A DNA stretch of 64,000 nucleotides from NCBI GenBank assembly GCA_014706385.1, contig JACGZH010000002.1:2356001-2420000 (forward strand), given 5' to 3'. The position numbers and the translations under genes were made by a program. The notes beneath the pieces are model-generated. The model saw only the letters and a program-made list of their open reading frames with translations, ran no database searches and was not told the origin of the DNA. Below are positions 25,188-34,983 of the stretch, in pieces. Position 1 is the first letter of the stretch. The number at the start of each line of letters is the position of its first letter. The stretch comes from Phaffia rhodozyma. Taxonomy: Eukaryota > Basidiomycota > Tremellomycetes > Cystofilobasidiales > Mrakiaceae.

Positions 25188-27604
25188 ATGACTCACTCGT
25201 TCGCCCGTTCAGGCTTTATCAAGCACCGGCAAAGTTCCCTTCATTCGAAAACCGGTCTTTCGGCTCGTTCTGGTCTTACCGTCTCAGAAGCCCTCGCAGA
25301 GCTTCTAGCCTCCAATATTACAGCTCTCGCTGCTTCGAATGCTTCCACCAGCACTACCAAGAGTGGAAGTAGCTCTACCACCGGCACAACAACGGTGTAC
25401 ACAAACTCGGAAGTGATGGTTGTCTTCCTCATCGTGTGCGCGGTGATATTCGGTACCTTTGTTGTGGCTGCTCACCCGAGGATCCTCATCAGATTGTTTT
25501 CTGGCTCGAAAGGCGGTGAGATCTGGGCTGGTTGGCTCATCCCAAAGGCCAGTCAGAATGCTGAGGCTGGGACTGGGACTAGGACTGAGGTCCAGGTAGG
25601 TAAGGTAGGGATGATTCACGGTTTGTCGGAAGTCTCGCTGGACGAGAAAGCGATGAGCAGTAGTTTCCCTTCGGACGGTTCGCTCGATCTGAAGACCGTC
25701 AGACCCCTGGATGTCGGTGTCCGTTTCGGTACAGTTGATACTCAATCATCATACTCATCCCGAACGGTCCCACCAGTCTACTTTCCTTCGTTTCTACCGA
25801 CGCTTTTAAACTTGCCACTCCCTAGGTTTATTGAGCGACTATTTTCGATCGATCTCACAACCGGTCAACTGTTTGTACTCGTCATGTACGGTCTTGTCGT
25901 CGGCTTAGCCACGTTCTGGTTCTGCGATCCGAGGACGGATCCAAGTCGATCCGGTGTAATCGCTACCGCTCAGTTACCTTTCGTGGTAGCTCTGGGATGT
26001 AAGAATTCAATCGCTGTGATGCTACTAGGTCGAAGTCGAGAGAAGTTCAATTATGTCCATCGGTTCATGGGAAAATTGATTTTCATCGGATCGTCCATCC
26101 ACACCTGGGTGTTTGGTCAAAAGTACATTCGGCAGAAGGCGTTTGAAAAGAAGCTACACACAGAGTTGGTCCTGGCCGGCTTTATCGCCTGGCTCGGTGT
26201 GGCATTGGTGACGGTTTCTAGTTTCCCGATCGTCCGTCGACGAGCCTTCGAGTTTTTTCAGGTTTGCCACTGGGTAGGCTTCATGACCACTCTTATTGCT
26301 CTAGTAAGTTTGGGGTGTCTTTTCTTCGATATTGCTCCCCTTCATCTCTTTCTTCTTGGGCATATTTGATTCTGATGGAATTCCTACCGCCTTTCACTTT
26401 TCACTTCTTTCAGTACTTTCACGTCGATTTCTGCAAGCCGTATTGTCTATCCGCTCTCGGATTGTACGCTATCGATCTGCTGTATCAGTTCACTCTTAAA
26501 AAACATCTTCTCCCACTCCAAGCGGTGTTGACTCCGTTGGCCGACGGGGAAACGACAATGGTTGAGATCCCTCGGATGAAGACCGGTTGGCGAACGGGTC
26601 AGTATGTGACTATCAGAGTGATCGATTCTGGGATGGGTTTCAGCAAGATCTGTCAAAAGCAGTGAGTATATGGCCTTGTTTTCTCTTTTCATTTGTGCCT
26701 GTTTTGATTCTCAGTATTTCAGTTTTAACTAACGTTCCAATCGTTTGATCTACAACAAAAAGTCCATTCACCATCGCTAATGCTCCGAGCTCTGTGAGCG
26801 GGATGGATGGAGACTGCCTCCGGCTGTTTATCAAAAGCTCGGGCGGCTGGACAAAAAAGCTGTCCGCTCTAAGCCGTGGAGGAAATACCCTGGATGGCCC
26901 TCTCGGCAGTCGACAGGTCCGAGTGTTAATCGAAGGTCCATATGGTGGGTTGGGAAATACGTTGACGACCTCGTTCTCGTCCGTCTTGTTGTTAGCCGGG
27001 GGTAGCGGAATTACATTCGTTCTCGCACAGGCTGCCGGTTTGGTCGCCAGGGCTGCTTCCGGTGGTTGTCGAGCCGACCGGGTAGACGTTGTGTGGATCG
27101 TTCGGTGAGTTGATATTCTTGCATGACTGTTTTCGGATATCGTTTCTCAACCTCACGTGGATTTTTGCTGGATATATCAGACACGATCGAACGCTCGAGT
27201 CGTTCTTGCCTTACTTGACACCCCTTCTCCGACCGACGAGGGCGCGTAAGACGAGTGAAGGAATCCGGTTGAATATTCATATCCACGTGTACGTGACGGG
27301 AATGAAGAGTTTGCCTACAGCCCATGCCCTCTCGGCCGTCCATCCAGATCTACATGTCCATCAGGGTAGACCGCCGGTGTTAACTCTCGTGCAACACAAG
27401 CTCGAAGCTACGTTGGTCAGAGGAGCGATGAGTGAGAAGAAGGGAGAAAATGAGATGGAGGAAAAGCCGAGGATATGCGGTTTGGTGGTTGGGGTTTGTG
27501 GACCGGGAGGATTGATTAGAGATGTGAGAGAGGTCGTCGGTGGATTGAATTCAGACGATGTCAAGCGAATCGGAGGGGTTGAAGTGGTGACCGAATGCTT
27601 TTAG
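25188..27604 (+). CDS. Ferric/cupric reductase transmembrane protein (FRE family)
   Basis: Plasma-membrane flavocytochrome that passes electrons from NADPH through FAD and two haems to extracellular Fe(III) or Cu(II). An N-terminal membrane helix (VMVVFLIVCAVIFGTFVVAA) precedes the ferric-reductase domain. Haem ligands show as two His pairs thirteen residues apart: HRFMGKLIFIGSSIH (26059-26103) and, across the intron near 26304, HWVGFMTTLIALYFH. The FAD motif is HPFTIAN (about 26765). NAD(P)H motifs are LLLAGGSGITFVLAQ (26988-27030) and GVCGPGGLI (27493-27520). The chain ends VEVVTECF at TAG 27602. There are four introns. The start at 25188 is the first ATG in frame; the Ser/Thr-rich stretch after it is probably exterior. 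Neighbours do not include an Ftr1/Fet3 uptake pair. Confidence 0.88.
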
Positions 27605-28464
27605 AATCTATCATCTGTCTCTTGTTTGCTTTTTAATCATCCGGCTGGTTCGGGTGTTGGCTTATGTGTTAAGTTTGAGGACACGGGATGGACTCAAACC
27701 ACGTTTTCTCATGTTTTTTTTTTTTCTTCTTTTTTTTTTCCGTCTCTTTCCTCCGCTATCTTATTTTCTATATATCTTGTCCGAGTGCTGTGTATATTTT
27801 CTCATGTTCCGGCCGTATCTTTATTTCTTCTGCAACTCTTTATGACTATGTGATGTGGACAGCATGACGATGAAACTTCTCTTGGGAGCGGGAAGGTCAA
27901 ACCTGAGTGAACATATTCGGCCATGACGCGGGCTTTTTAAAACATACCTCATAATTTTCTCACCCGGCTCACTATACAAAAACCATCATCTTCTGGCATT
28001 CTTTTCTGATGTATCTGTCGCTCACTTGTCCTTGGGTTTCTTTGATTCCTCTCTATCCATGAGGTCTACGAAGACAATGATCGTAAGTCGTTCTCATTAT
28101 GTTCTAAACTTTACACAGGAAGGAGGGATGGCGATCGGTAGTCGCCGACGGAGATTACACTTTCTGAGCATACAAATCAGGCTTAAACATATGGAATGTA
28201 TGGATGAGTTCTGCATGCATGCACGCTGCGACACCCATCTCTTGCAGGTTCTGTCGGGATTTGTGTGCTTTCCCTCGCATTGTCTATTACTCCCGCTCTG
28301 AACACTCTGGAGAGCTACATGAAAGCCTCATAAAGCAGCAGTCGCTGGGGATTGCTGTCTTTCCTTTCTCTCCTTCTTCTCTATCCCTCGTCCTTCTTAT
28401 TCTCCCAACGCCTTTATTTTATCATAATATTATCACAACCACCTCTCGAACGTTGTCCGTAAAT
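27605..28464. other. Intergenic region, ferric reductase to glycosyltransferase-like gene
   Basis: 860 bases. Contains T-runs (about 27712-27740) and a GCATGCATGCA palindromic stretch (about 28214-28224). The reading frame of the downstream gene stays open upstream to 28204. That extension is unlike the rest of the protein and follows an ATG-rich leader, so I did not include it. Confidence 0.5.
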
Positions 28465-30538
28465 ATGCCCAAACCTCATCACCACTCTTCCAGTTGGCAG
28501 AGATACCACCACTCATCTCGCTATCAGAGCGCCGATAGTCATCCAACGATTGCGCCTCCGCTGAATTCACATCATTCTCATAATATGCAACAGGAAGATT
28601 TCTATGCCAGACATGTCAGACCTACCGTCAGGCTCAAACACGTCCTCCTCATATCAGTATTCTTCCTGATAGGAACACTGGTCTCACTACACTCGACGGA
28701 TGATGCTCTATCTGCAAGATGGACCGGCGCAAACTCGGCACCACGGCTTCAACAGGCGCTGCATCTTCAAGATGCCGAACATAGACGACTCGCTTGGAAC
28801 CATGGAAAGGGGAAGTCTTGGGTGAACGTCAGTCATCCTCAGTAAGTCACGCTCTTCGTTCTGATCTCTCCAGAGTACATGTCGCTATTTAAATCTGAAT
28901 CAGTGTGTTCTCTTCTGATGAACATCTTATAGAGAGAGCTTCTATCAAACCCTGCTTCCTGACGTCCGATACGCTACGGCTTTGATCCAAGGAGGTCTAT
29001 CCAATCAGCTCGTTGGGGTGCGCTCGTCATTCTTCTTTTCTTCATATGTATTCAAATACTAAATTCTCCTCTCTCTCTCTCTCCACCTTTAGTCCCTAGA
29101 ACTCTTGGATTATGCCCAGCGCTCAGGTAGAGTAGGGTAAATTTCGCCCTGTATTCTGTGTTGAGCCCCATACCTGCCCGTCAGTACGCTAACACAGTCG
29201 CTTCTCTTATGAAAACGATGGCTCTTGACTGTTTCAGTGTCCTGAACGATTTCGTAAGATACCCGATCATTGATGACGCAGAACATCCACCCCAAGATAG
29301 ATTGCCTGTGGTTAGTACCTTCCTTCTTTTTTGTTTTTCTGATCACGACATTGTCCGTTCAGCTCACCTTCTCTATGTGTCCAATTCTCAATATCAAAAG
29401 GAAATGATCTTCGATCTTGCTCGATACACCGAGCTGACTTCTCACCCGAGCCTGACCTTCCGTGATCTCAAAAATTCTTCAACCACACTTGACCAGCTGG
29501 CCTGTATTGCGCCTCAGTCTGGTATTCTCTCCCTCACAAATAAACCGCCGGTCCGCATGTCCGAGGAGATGAATATGAATAAAATCCAACCGGAAGGCGT
29601 CCAGGTCAATGTCTGGCCGTGTCCAATCGAGACCGGTAGCAACCAGGCGATCTCGATGGCTGGCCTCGTCGAATTTTCGGAAGGTGGCTGGTGGGATTTC
29701 TATGAGCGCACAGTAACCACTCAGAATGGAGGATCTGAGTTTGGTTCGCTCAATAGAAATTTCGTTTGTTGGGCAGACATGTATTGGGTTACCGACAAAC
29801 AAGACATCTTTTCCAGATGGGATCCCAATTGGCCAGGATGGACAAACGTGGGCAAATACCTCCGTTATTCAACCCACTTGGAGAACCTGAAAGACCGATA
29901 CACCGATCTCGTCCTTGGTCAACACGCTCAATCCAATCTACCTGGTCACCAACGACCTTTTATCGCCATTCACGCCAGACACAACGATTTTCCGTGCTCA
30001 GATCAAACCTCGGCCACTTGTTTCAAGAGCGCGACGACGTACCTCGAGGAAATCACTCGGATCAAAAAGGTTCTTTTAGATGAACAGGGGGTCGTCATCG
30101 GCGATCAGGATGTCATCATGTTTAGTGTGAGTTATCTCTTATCTCATCCTCATCCACGAAGAATCTTCCACCTGATCTTGTGTATTCTGCTCCGCCATAA
30201 AACCAGGACGAGGTCAATCCTCATTGGTGGAACGAAGTTACAGATGTTCTTGGTTGGAAACGAGTCGACCACAAAGTCCTTAATACCCTTGATTCGATGG
30301 ACAATTGGTGGCCTACGTTGATCGATATGGCGATGATGTCCTCTGCCAAAGGCTTCAGTAAGTGTCGACAGTCATCTCCTCGTTAGTTTTGAGATCTCTA
30401 TCTGTGTGTTTAATCTTTCTGATCATCTCTTTTCTTACCTAATTTTCTGTTCTAGTCGGCTCAAAGGGATCAACATACAGTCTCTTTGCTTCTCTTAGAG
30501 TTCAAGACTGGAACGACGGCGTGATATCAATTGTCTAA
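28465..30538 (+). CDS. Type II membrane protein, O-fucosyltransferase-like glycosyltransferase
   Basis: Short cytoplasmic tail rich in His/Ser (MPKPHHHSSSWQRYHHSSRY), then one membrane anchor (HVLLISVFFLIGTLVSLHS, near 28640-28695), then a lumenal domain: the layout of a Golgi/ER glycosyltransferase. Motifs fit the GDP-fucose O-fucosyltransferase superfamily: GGLSNQLVG (about 28993) for the N-terminal loop, AIHARHNDFPC (29964-29998) as the HxRxxDF-type motif, and GFIGSKGSTYSLFASLR (about 30350-30500) as the C-terminal S/T-rich nucleotide-binding motif. Five or so introns; stop TAA at 30536. The acceptor protein and sugar are not evident, and fungal members are largely uncharacterised. The fold family is the claim; fucose specificity is inference. 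Confidence 0.65.
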
Positions 30539-31052
30539 CGATGTCTCGTCTCGATCGTCTATGTTCTTCTTTTTCTCTTTCCCTCATGATTTCTCACTCC
30601 ACTCCCTCTCTTTTCACATCTTCAATATCAAGTTTTTGAATTTTTGTCTTCAACATCATTCTGTACCTTATCTTCTTCGTCTTGTTTTCCCATGATCTGT
30701 TTACATAGCCTTTGCCGGTCCTCTTTCTTTTCTGCATGCTTGTTCAAGTGGATGTTTTTCATCGAACTTCCGCTCTGTCTCGCTCAACTCTTCGTTCTGT
30801 TCCTAGCTCTTTCTTCATTTCTATTCCCCTCGTCTGCTTTTCTTTTCAAGGATTCATTTGTATCCTGGGGTTCATTCATTCTCACTTGCCTTGGTCTCAT
30901 CTTTTCTCGTATCTGGGTCCCTCACTTGGGTGTTATCATGTTCACACATGATTCTTTGATACTTAATATCGCTCCTCTGGTTGTACACGGATTAAAATCT
31001 GATCAAATAACTATTCGGATCAGAAAAGGACACAAGCTGCACATATGATAGA
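30539..31052. other. Convergent intergenic region, glycosyltransferase to EXO5
   Basis: 514 bases between two 3' ends. T- and C-rich. An open frame at 30644-31048 is Ser/Phe/Leu-rich and matches nothing; I treat it as chance. Confidence 0.55.
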
Positions 31053-34000
31053 TCACCAATCGATCTTTTGTTCTCCGTTCTTTTTCTTCTGCTGAAATTC
31101 TTCCCACAATCGAGTTCTCTGTCCTTCTCTCCACTCGCATCCGTCCTTGAACTCACCTGAATCCCGCGCATACCCACAACAAAGTAAACCGAACTCAGTG
31201 ATTAGCATAAGCTCATTGATACTTCCTTTGGATGAAGCGAAAGGACGTACACCAATCACACCTCGAGGTATGTTCTAGAGTGACACCCCTTGGTTCTCGC
31301 TCACCCAACCAGAAACGAAGGATGTCCTCTAAGTGATTCTTGATCGTTTGGGCTGAATAGGTGAATCGTATAATGCCTATCATATCCGAATGATTCTGCA
31401 TCGATCCAGACTTGCTTGTGCCATTCGTTGACGAGCAGGAGGAGGAGGAGATAGAACTAGATGGACGAGCGTAAGAATCAGACAAGACATCTGACGGCCC
31501 CTCAAGCGACCCTAGTCTCGATTGTCTCGTTCGAGAGGGTGGCTCAGATAGATCGCTTTCCTCTTCCTCATGAGATTGAGTTTCTATCGAAAGACCTTTA
31601 AGTCGATCCACAAGCTGAGCTTTTAGTCCTGAAGTAGAAAGTCCCTTGTTCCGAGCTAATGCCTGAAGATCCACTCGTTTCATTCGTGACAGGACCTCCG
31701 GGGTGTACACCTTTGTAAGAAGCGCGGTAGCACGCTCAGGTTGATCAAGAGTGGCCTTGGACAGTCTTCTAGAGACCTTAGGTGTTGAAGGCTGTGAAAC
31801 AGGAGCAGCATAGGAAGCGCTTCGTAAACTCCTACGGGTTCGGGGAGATTCCGTCCTTGCTTTTTGAAAGATGTTGGGGATATCAGGACAGGGAGAAGGA
31901 GCTGTGGATCGTGTGACAGAAGGACCAGTTGAGATTGAAGTTAAGGTCGAGGGTACTGATGCAGAAGAGAGCGCCAAGATCGACCGCTGTTGTGCGTCAT
32001 CGTCATCAACATCGATAATGACGGGGGGTATATACGTTTGAGTATGAGAGGCGGAAGTGGGAGGCGCCTCTTCTTTGGCAACTTCTAGACTGGTCGCGAT
32101 AGCTCTCTTGAGTTCCTCTGCTTCTTCCTTCCCTGTTTCATCCTCGATCGCCATCCCTTCCGCCTGTGCTAAACTTTCTCTCGTTGCCAACTCCAACGCT
32201 CGTTCCTCTTCTTCTTGAACTGCGTTTTCTACCCTGACCTTCCTCTCTTTTCTCTCATCACTCGCCGCTGCTCGTCTTCGACTTTCCTTTCGAATGGCTT
32301 TCCGACCGACATCTTGCGCAAACTGCCATCGGTAAACTAGTGACAATTCTCGATCGCATCCTTCCCTTCGGTCGACCTCTAGTAGATCGGCGTACTTGTC
32401 CCAAATTTCGGTCAACAGTTTCAGATTGAGAGCATGGCCTTGGTCGAAAAATCTTAAGCCATTCCCGTCGATCACCACTTGTGCCTCTTGTTGGAATTCC
32501 AAAGAGAGTAGGGCATCTTTGTCGAGTCCGAGATGAGAAAACAAAAGGGACCATGAGAACATGGGGTCGAATGAGGGAGAACCCGATTGAGAAGGCGGGG
32601 ACAAAGAATGGCTTGTGGGTGAAAGAAGGAGATTGTCCAACAAGAGTTTGTAAGCTTGGACCTGAAGTTTACCTATTGCATATTAATCAAAGACCGAAAT
32701 TAGTGCAGTTTAGATATTCAAGAGAGCAGAAAGCAGAACACGCGCAAATCGACACATACCAGCTAACGACGCATCCTCTTTGGGCAGACTCTTCGTCTGT
32801 CTCGTTTTGGAGTCACTCAACAAGAGAGTATACATTTGTTTCTGCCGCCTTCTACGTGTGTTTTCTTTTGATCCATCAGACCGAGAGAATGGTTCCAAAG
32901 GCTTGAACCAGTTCGTTATCATTTCACCACCATCATCCAAAGATCCATTCGGCTTTGGAGATGATTGCTTTGTTTTGGATGTGCGGACAGTGGAAGAGCC
33001 GCTTGATGATGTAGAGAGCACCGAGATCGGCCGACGCTGAATCTCATCCTTGAGAACGTAAGCTGATGAGAATATCAGTCTTGAAGCTCAGCTCAGCATA
33101 CGATTTAAACACTTACTATTATTCCCATGACGAGAAAACCGTTGATAAATCCCATCACGGGCATCTCTCTCTACAAATTAGATGAAGGCTTAGGTCATGC
33201 TCAGAGTCAAGGACGACCTGAACAAGAAAAACTTACGCAGATTCCAAGAGTCATGAGAGCTTCTAAGCTAGACAACATTGTTATGATCTACCCGAAGAAC
33301 GTGCAAGAGAGGACGATCAGCTAGCGGCGCTTTGTCTGGCATAGATTCTTGAAGAAGAAGTTACCCTCAAAGCCCAGGTCTCTTCCCGAGTAGATACTTT
33401 CACTTTGATTTGGATCGGATGAATCTCTTTCTCCAAAGCCGCATGGATTTTGGTTCCTTGTCTATAATAGTACGATGTTAATGATTGATGACGGAGCCCA
33501 TGATAGAGTATGAAAGATGGAAAAACTTCAACGTACTCCATGGTCTTATGGTTCTCGATAGCCCGAGACTGATCCAATTCGATCACATTTCCTTTCGGAG
33601 TGATAATCGAAGTCGGTCTCTCCGACGGGGGGAGGTGCTTCCTCCCAAGAAGACCGTACTGGTATTGGACCTCACACCACGTCGGAGCAGTCAAATCAGT
33701 AACTGAGAAAAACCCTCTTTTCCTGAATTGAGAAAACAAGCTTCGTTGCCTCGTTTTATCACTGGAAGGTCTCAAGTGGAGAGTCAGTCTTTCCACCGTG
33801 TTCCAGTTTAGATGAGAAGGATCGATACGAACGGCTCGTTACTGTCCACCTGCTGTTCCTTCCTCTCCAGATCTGGGCTAGCATCGCCATCCTCCATCGG
33901 CCTCGAGATGTCATTGTCTTTCATTTCTTCATTCGCTCTTATTGGCGTCTTGAATTGTAAAGCTTCCCTATTTTCATCCTCATCCTCATCCTCTCGATAG

Positions 34001-34131
34001 ATTTTGTCGATGAGGGAAGCATCAGATTTATCGCTTGGAACGGCTTGTTCGAGAATATTTAGTCGCTCATAAAACGAAGAAGATAGTGGCAAATCGGGAA
34101 ATGAGTCAAACTCGTCTGAATCTGATGACAT
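31053..34131 (-). CDS. EXO5: Exonuclease V (Exo5/Dem1 family) with inserted UIM-UIM-SIM-SAP module
   Basis: Iron-sulphur single-strand DNA exonuclease of the PD-(D/E)XK type, used in mitochondrial or nuclear DNA maintenance. Landmarks in order: MSSDSDEFDSFPDLPL start (34131); TDLTAPTWCEVQYQYGL (about 33655-33705) with the first cluster Cys; GTKIHAALEKEIHP and STREETWALR (33355-33450); LEALMTLGIC; REMPVMGFINGFLVMGII joined to DEIQRRPISV, whose Asp-Glu is catalytic; KTRQTKSLP; IIRFTYSAQTIKNHLEDILR. The last three cluster Cys appear only after splicing 31157-31250: CDWCEFKDGCEWRE. Stop at 31053. About 800 residues, versus 350-600 usual. The excess is an insertion in one exon with two UIMs, a SIM and a SAP domain. 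Exon 1 to 2 best joins by donor at about 33841 to the acceptor before TTACTG (about 33701). Confidence 0.87.
31591..31698 (-). other. SAP DNA-binding domain within EXO5
   Basis: LSRMKRVDLQALARNKGLST followed by SGLKAQLVDRLKGL fits the SAP helix-turn-helix consensus (hydrophobic positions, GLSTSG turn, K-x-x-L-x-x-R-L end). SAP domains bind AT-rich or branched DNA. Confidence 0.85.
31993..32022 (-). other. Predicted SUMO-interacting motif within EXO5
   Basis: PVIIDVDDDD has the hydrophobic core VIIDV followed by four acidic residues, the classic SIM layout. Short motifs occur by chance; its position right after two UIMs raises its weight. Confidence 0.55.
32071..32214 (-). other. Tandem ubiquitin-interacting motifs within EXO5
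   Basis: Two helices match the UIM pattern (acidic run, then hydrophobic-x-x-Ala-x-x-x-Ser): EEEERALELATRESLAQAE (about 32161-32214) and KEEAEELKRAIATSLEVAKE (about 32071-32130). The conserved Ala/Ser pairs are 28 residues apart. They lie in an uninterrupted reading frame with flanking conserved nuclease sequence on both sides. Confidence 0.75.
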
Positions 34132-34983
34132 CTGTCTCAAGCTGTACGAGACAAGAAGGATTACGCAAACGAGATCATATTTCAAAGCGGAATAGATCTC
34201 AAGAAGTGAAATTTGGTTGATAATTGAAGTACTTATAGGAACAATAGTTGATATGTGACGTCATCAACCGACCAATCTCATCTTTCCCTTTTGTCTTGTA
34301 CTCTGAATTTGGGCCATACTAAATAGTTCAAGTTGTTGGGTAGAGGAAAAGAGCATGCATCACGCTTGAGAAAAGCCGTTTTTTTTCTAAGTGTGAGAAC
34401 TGAATGACAAGAACCAGAACAACAGAGAGAATGTTAGACATGCTGAGGAAACCCTCCTCGCTGGGATGCAATTACGACCAAGACAAGAAATAGAACAGAA
34501 AGAGACGACAAGGAGATTGCGACAAGTAAAGAAGGCAAACAACAGGGAAAAAAGGAAAGAAAGCGATACATCCGTGAATGAAGATGAAGTGCGTTGTGTC
34601 ATGATGAAAGACAGCGGCTTTTTAAAACGTGAAAAGAAAGGGGTAACAAGAGCTAACGAACAAGCGAACTGACAGAGGAGAAACGAGATGAACAGGAAGC
34701 AAAGAAGACGAAAGAGATGTAAGACGACGAACAGGAATGAATGAGTGCGATAATCTTAAGCGTAAAAGATTGCATGAGTAAGGAAATGAAACCGGCCGTT
34801 TATTCTTGTTTCAAATTCGGATTTGGCTCTGCGTTTCACTGAGAAAGAGAAAGAACGATACACAGCAAGAGAGATAGAAGGTCCAGGAAGAGAATTTCAA
34901 CTAAGGCATGAACGCTTGAACGACTCCTTTTTTGGTCATCTCATCCACGCTAAAATTTGAGTACGGGAAAGGCAAGGCTAGGC
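34132..34983. other. Intergenic region between EXO5 start and desaturase end
   Basis: 850 bases between two minus-strand genes. Apart from the CRE-like site it is AAG/GAA-rich with no domain-bearing frame. Probably EXO5 promoter on the left and desaturase 3' UTR on the right. Confidence 0.55.
34256..34263. promoter_or_regulatory. CRE-type palindrome upstream of EXO5
   Basis: A perfect TGACGTCA, the ATF/CREB bZIP site, lies 125 bases upstream of the EXO5 ATG. Fungal Atf1-type factors act through this site in stress responses. A single match, so suggestive only. Confidence 0.4.

Noticed and set aside
30644..31048. 134-codon frame between the glycosyltransferase and EXO5
   Set aside because: Ser/Phe/Leu/Cys composition typical of T-rich 3' sequence, with no recognisable motif.
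33750..33850. EXO5 exon 1 joined just before the GTGGAAAG stretch near 33796
   Set aside because: Acceptors there are all in the wrong phase for the available donors. The acceptor before TTACTGATTTG (about 33701) is in phase with the donor at about 33841 and has a good pyrimidine tract.
34132..34220. Upstream in-frame extension of EXO5 beginning at 34185
   Set aside because: The hydrophobic extension (MKYDLVCVILLVSYSLRQ) is possible as a signal or leader, but the acidic MSSDSDEFDSFPDL start fits the family's N-terminus better. Left as an alternative only.
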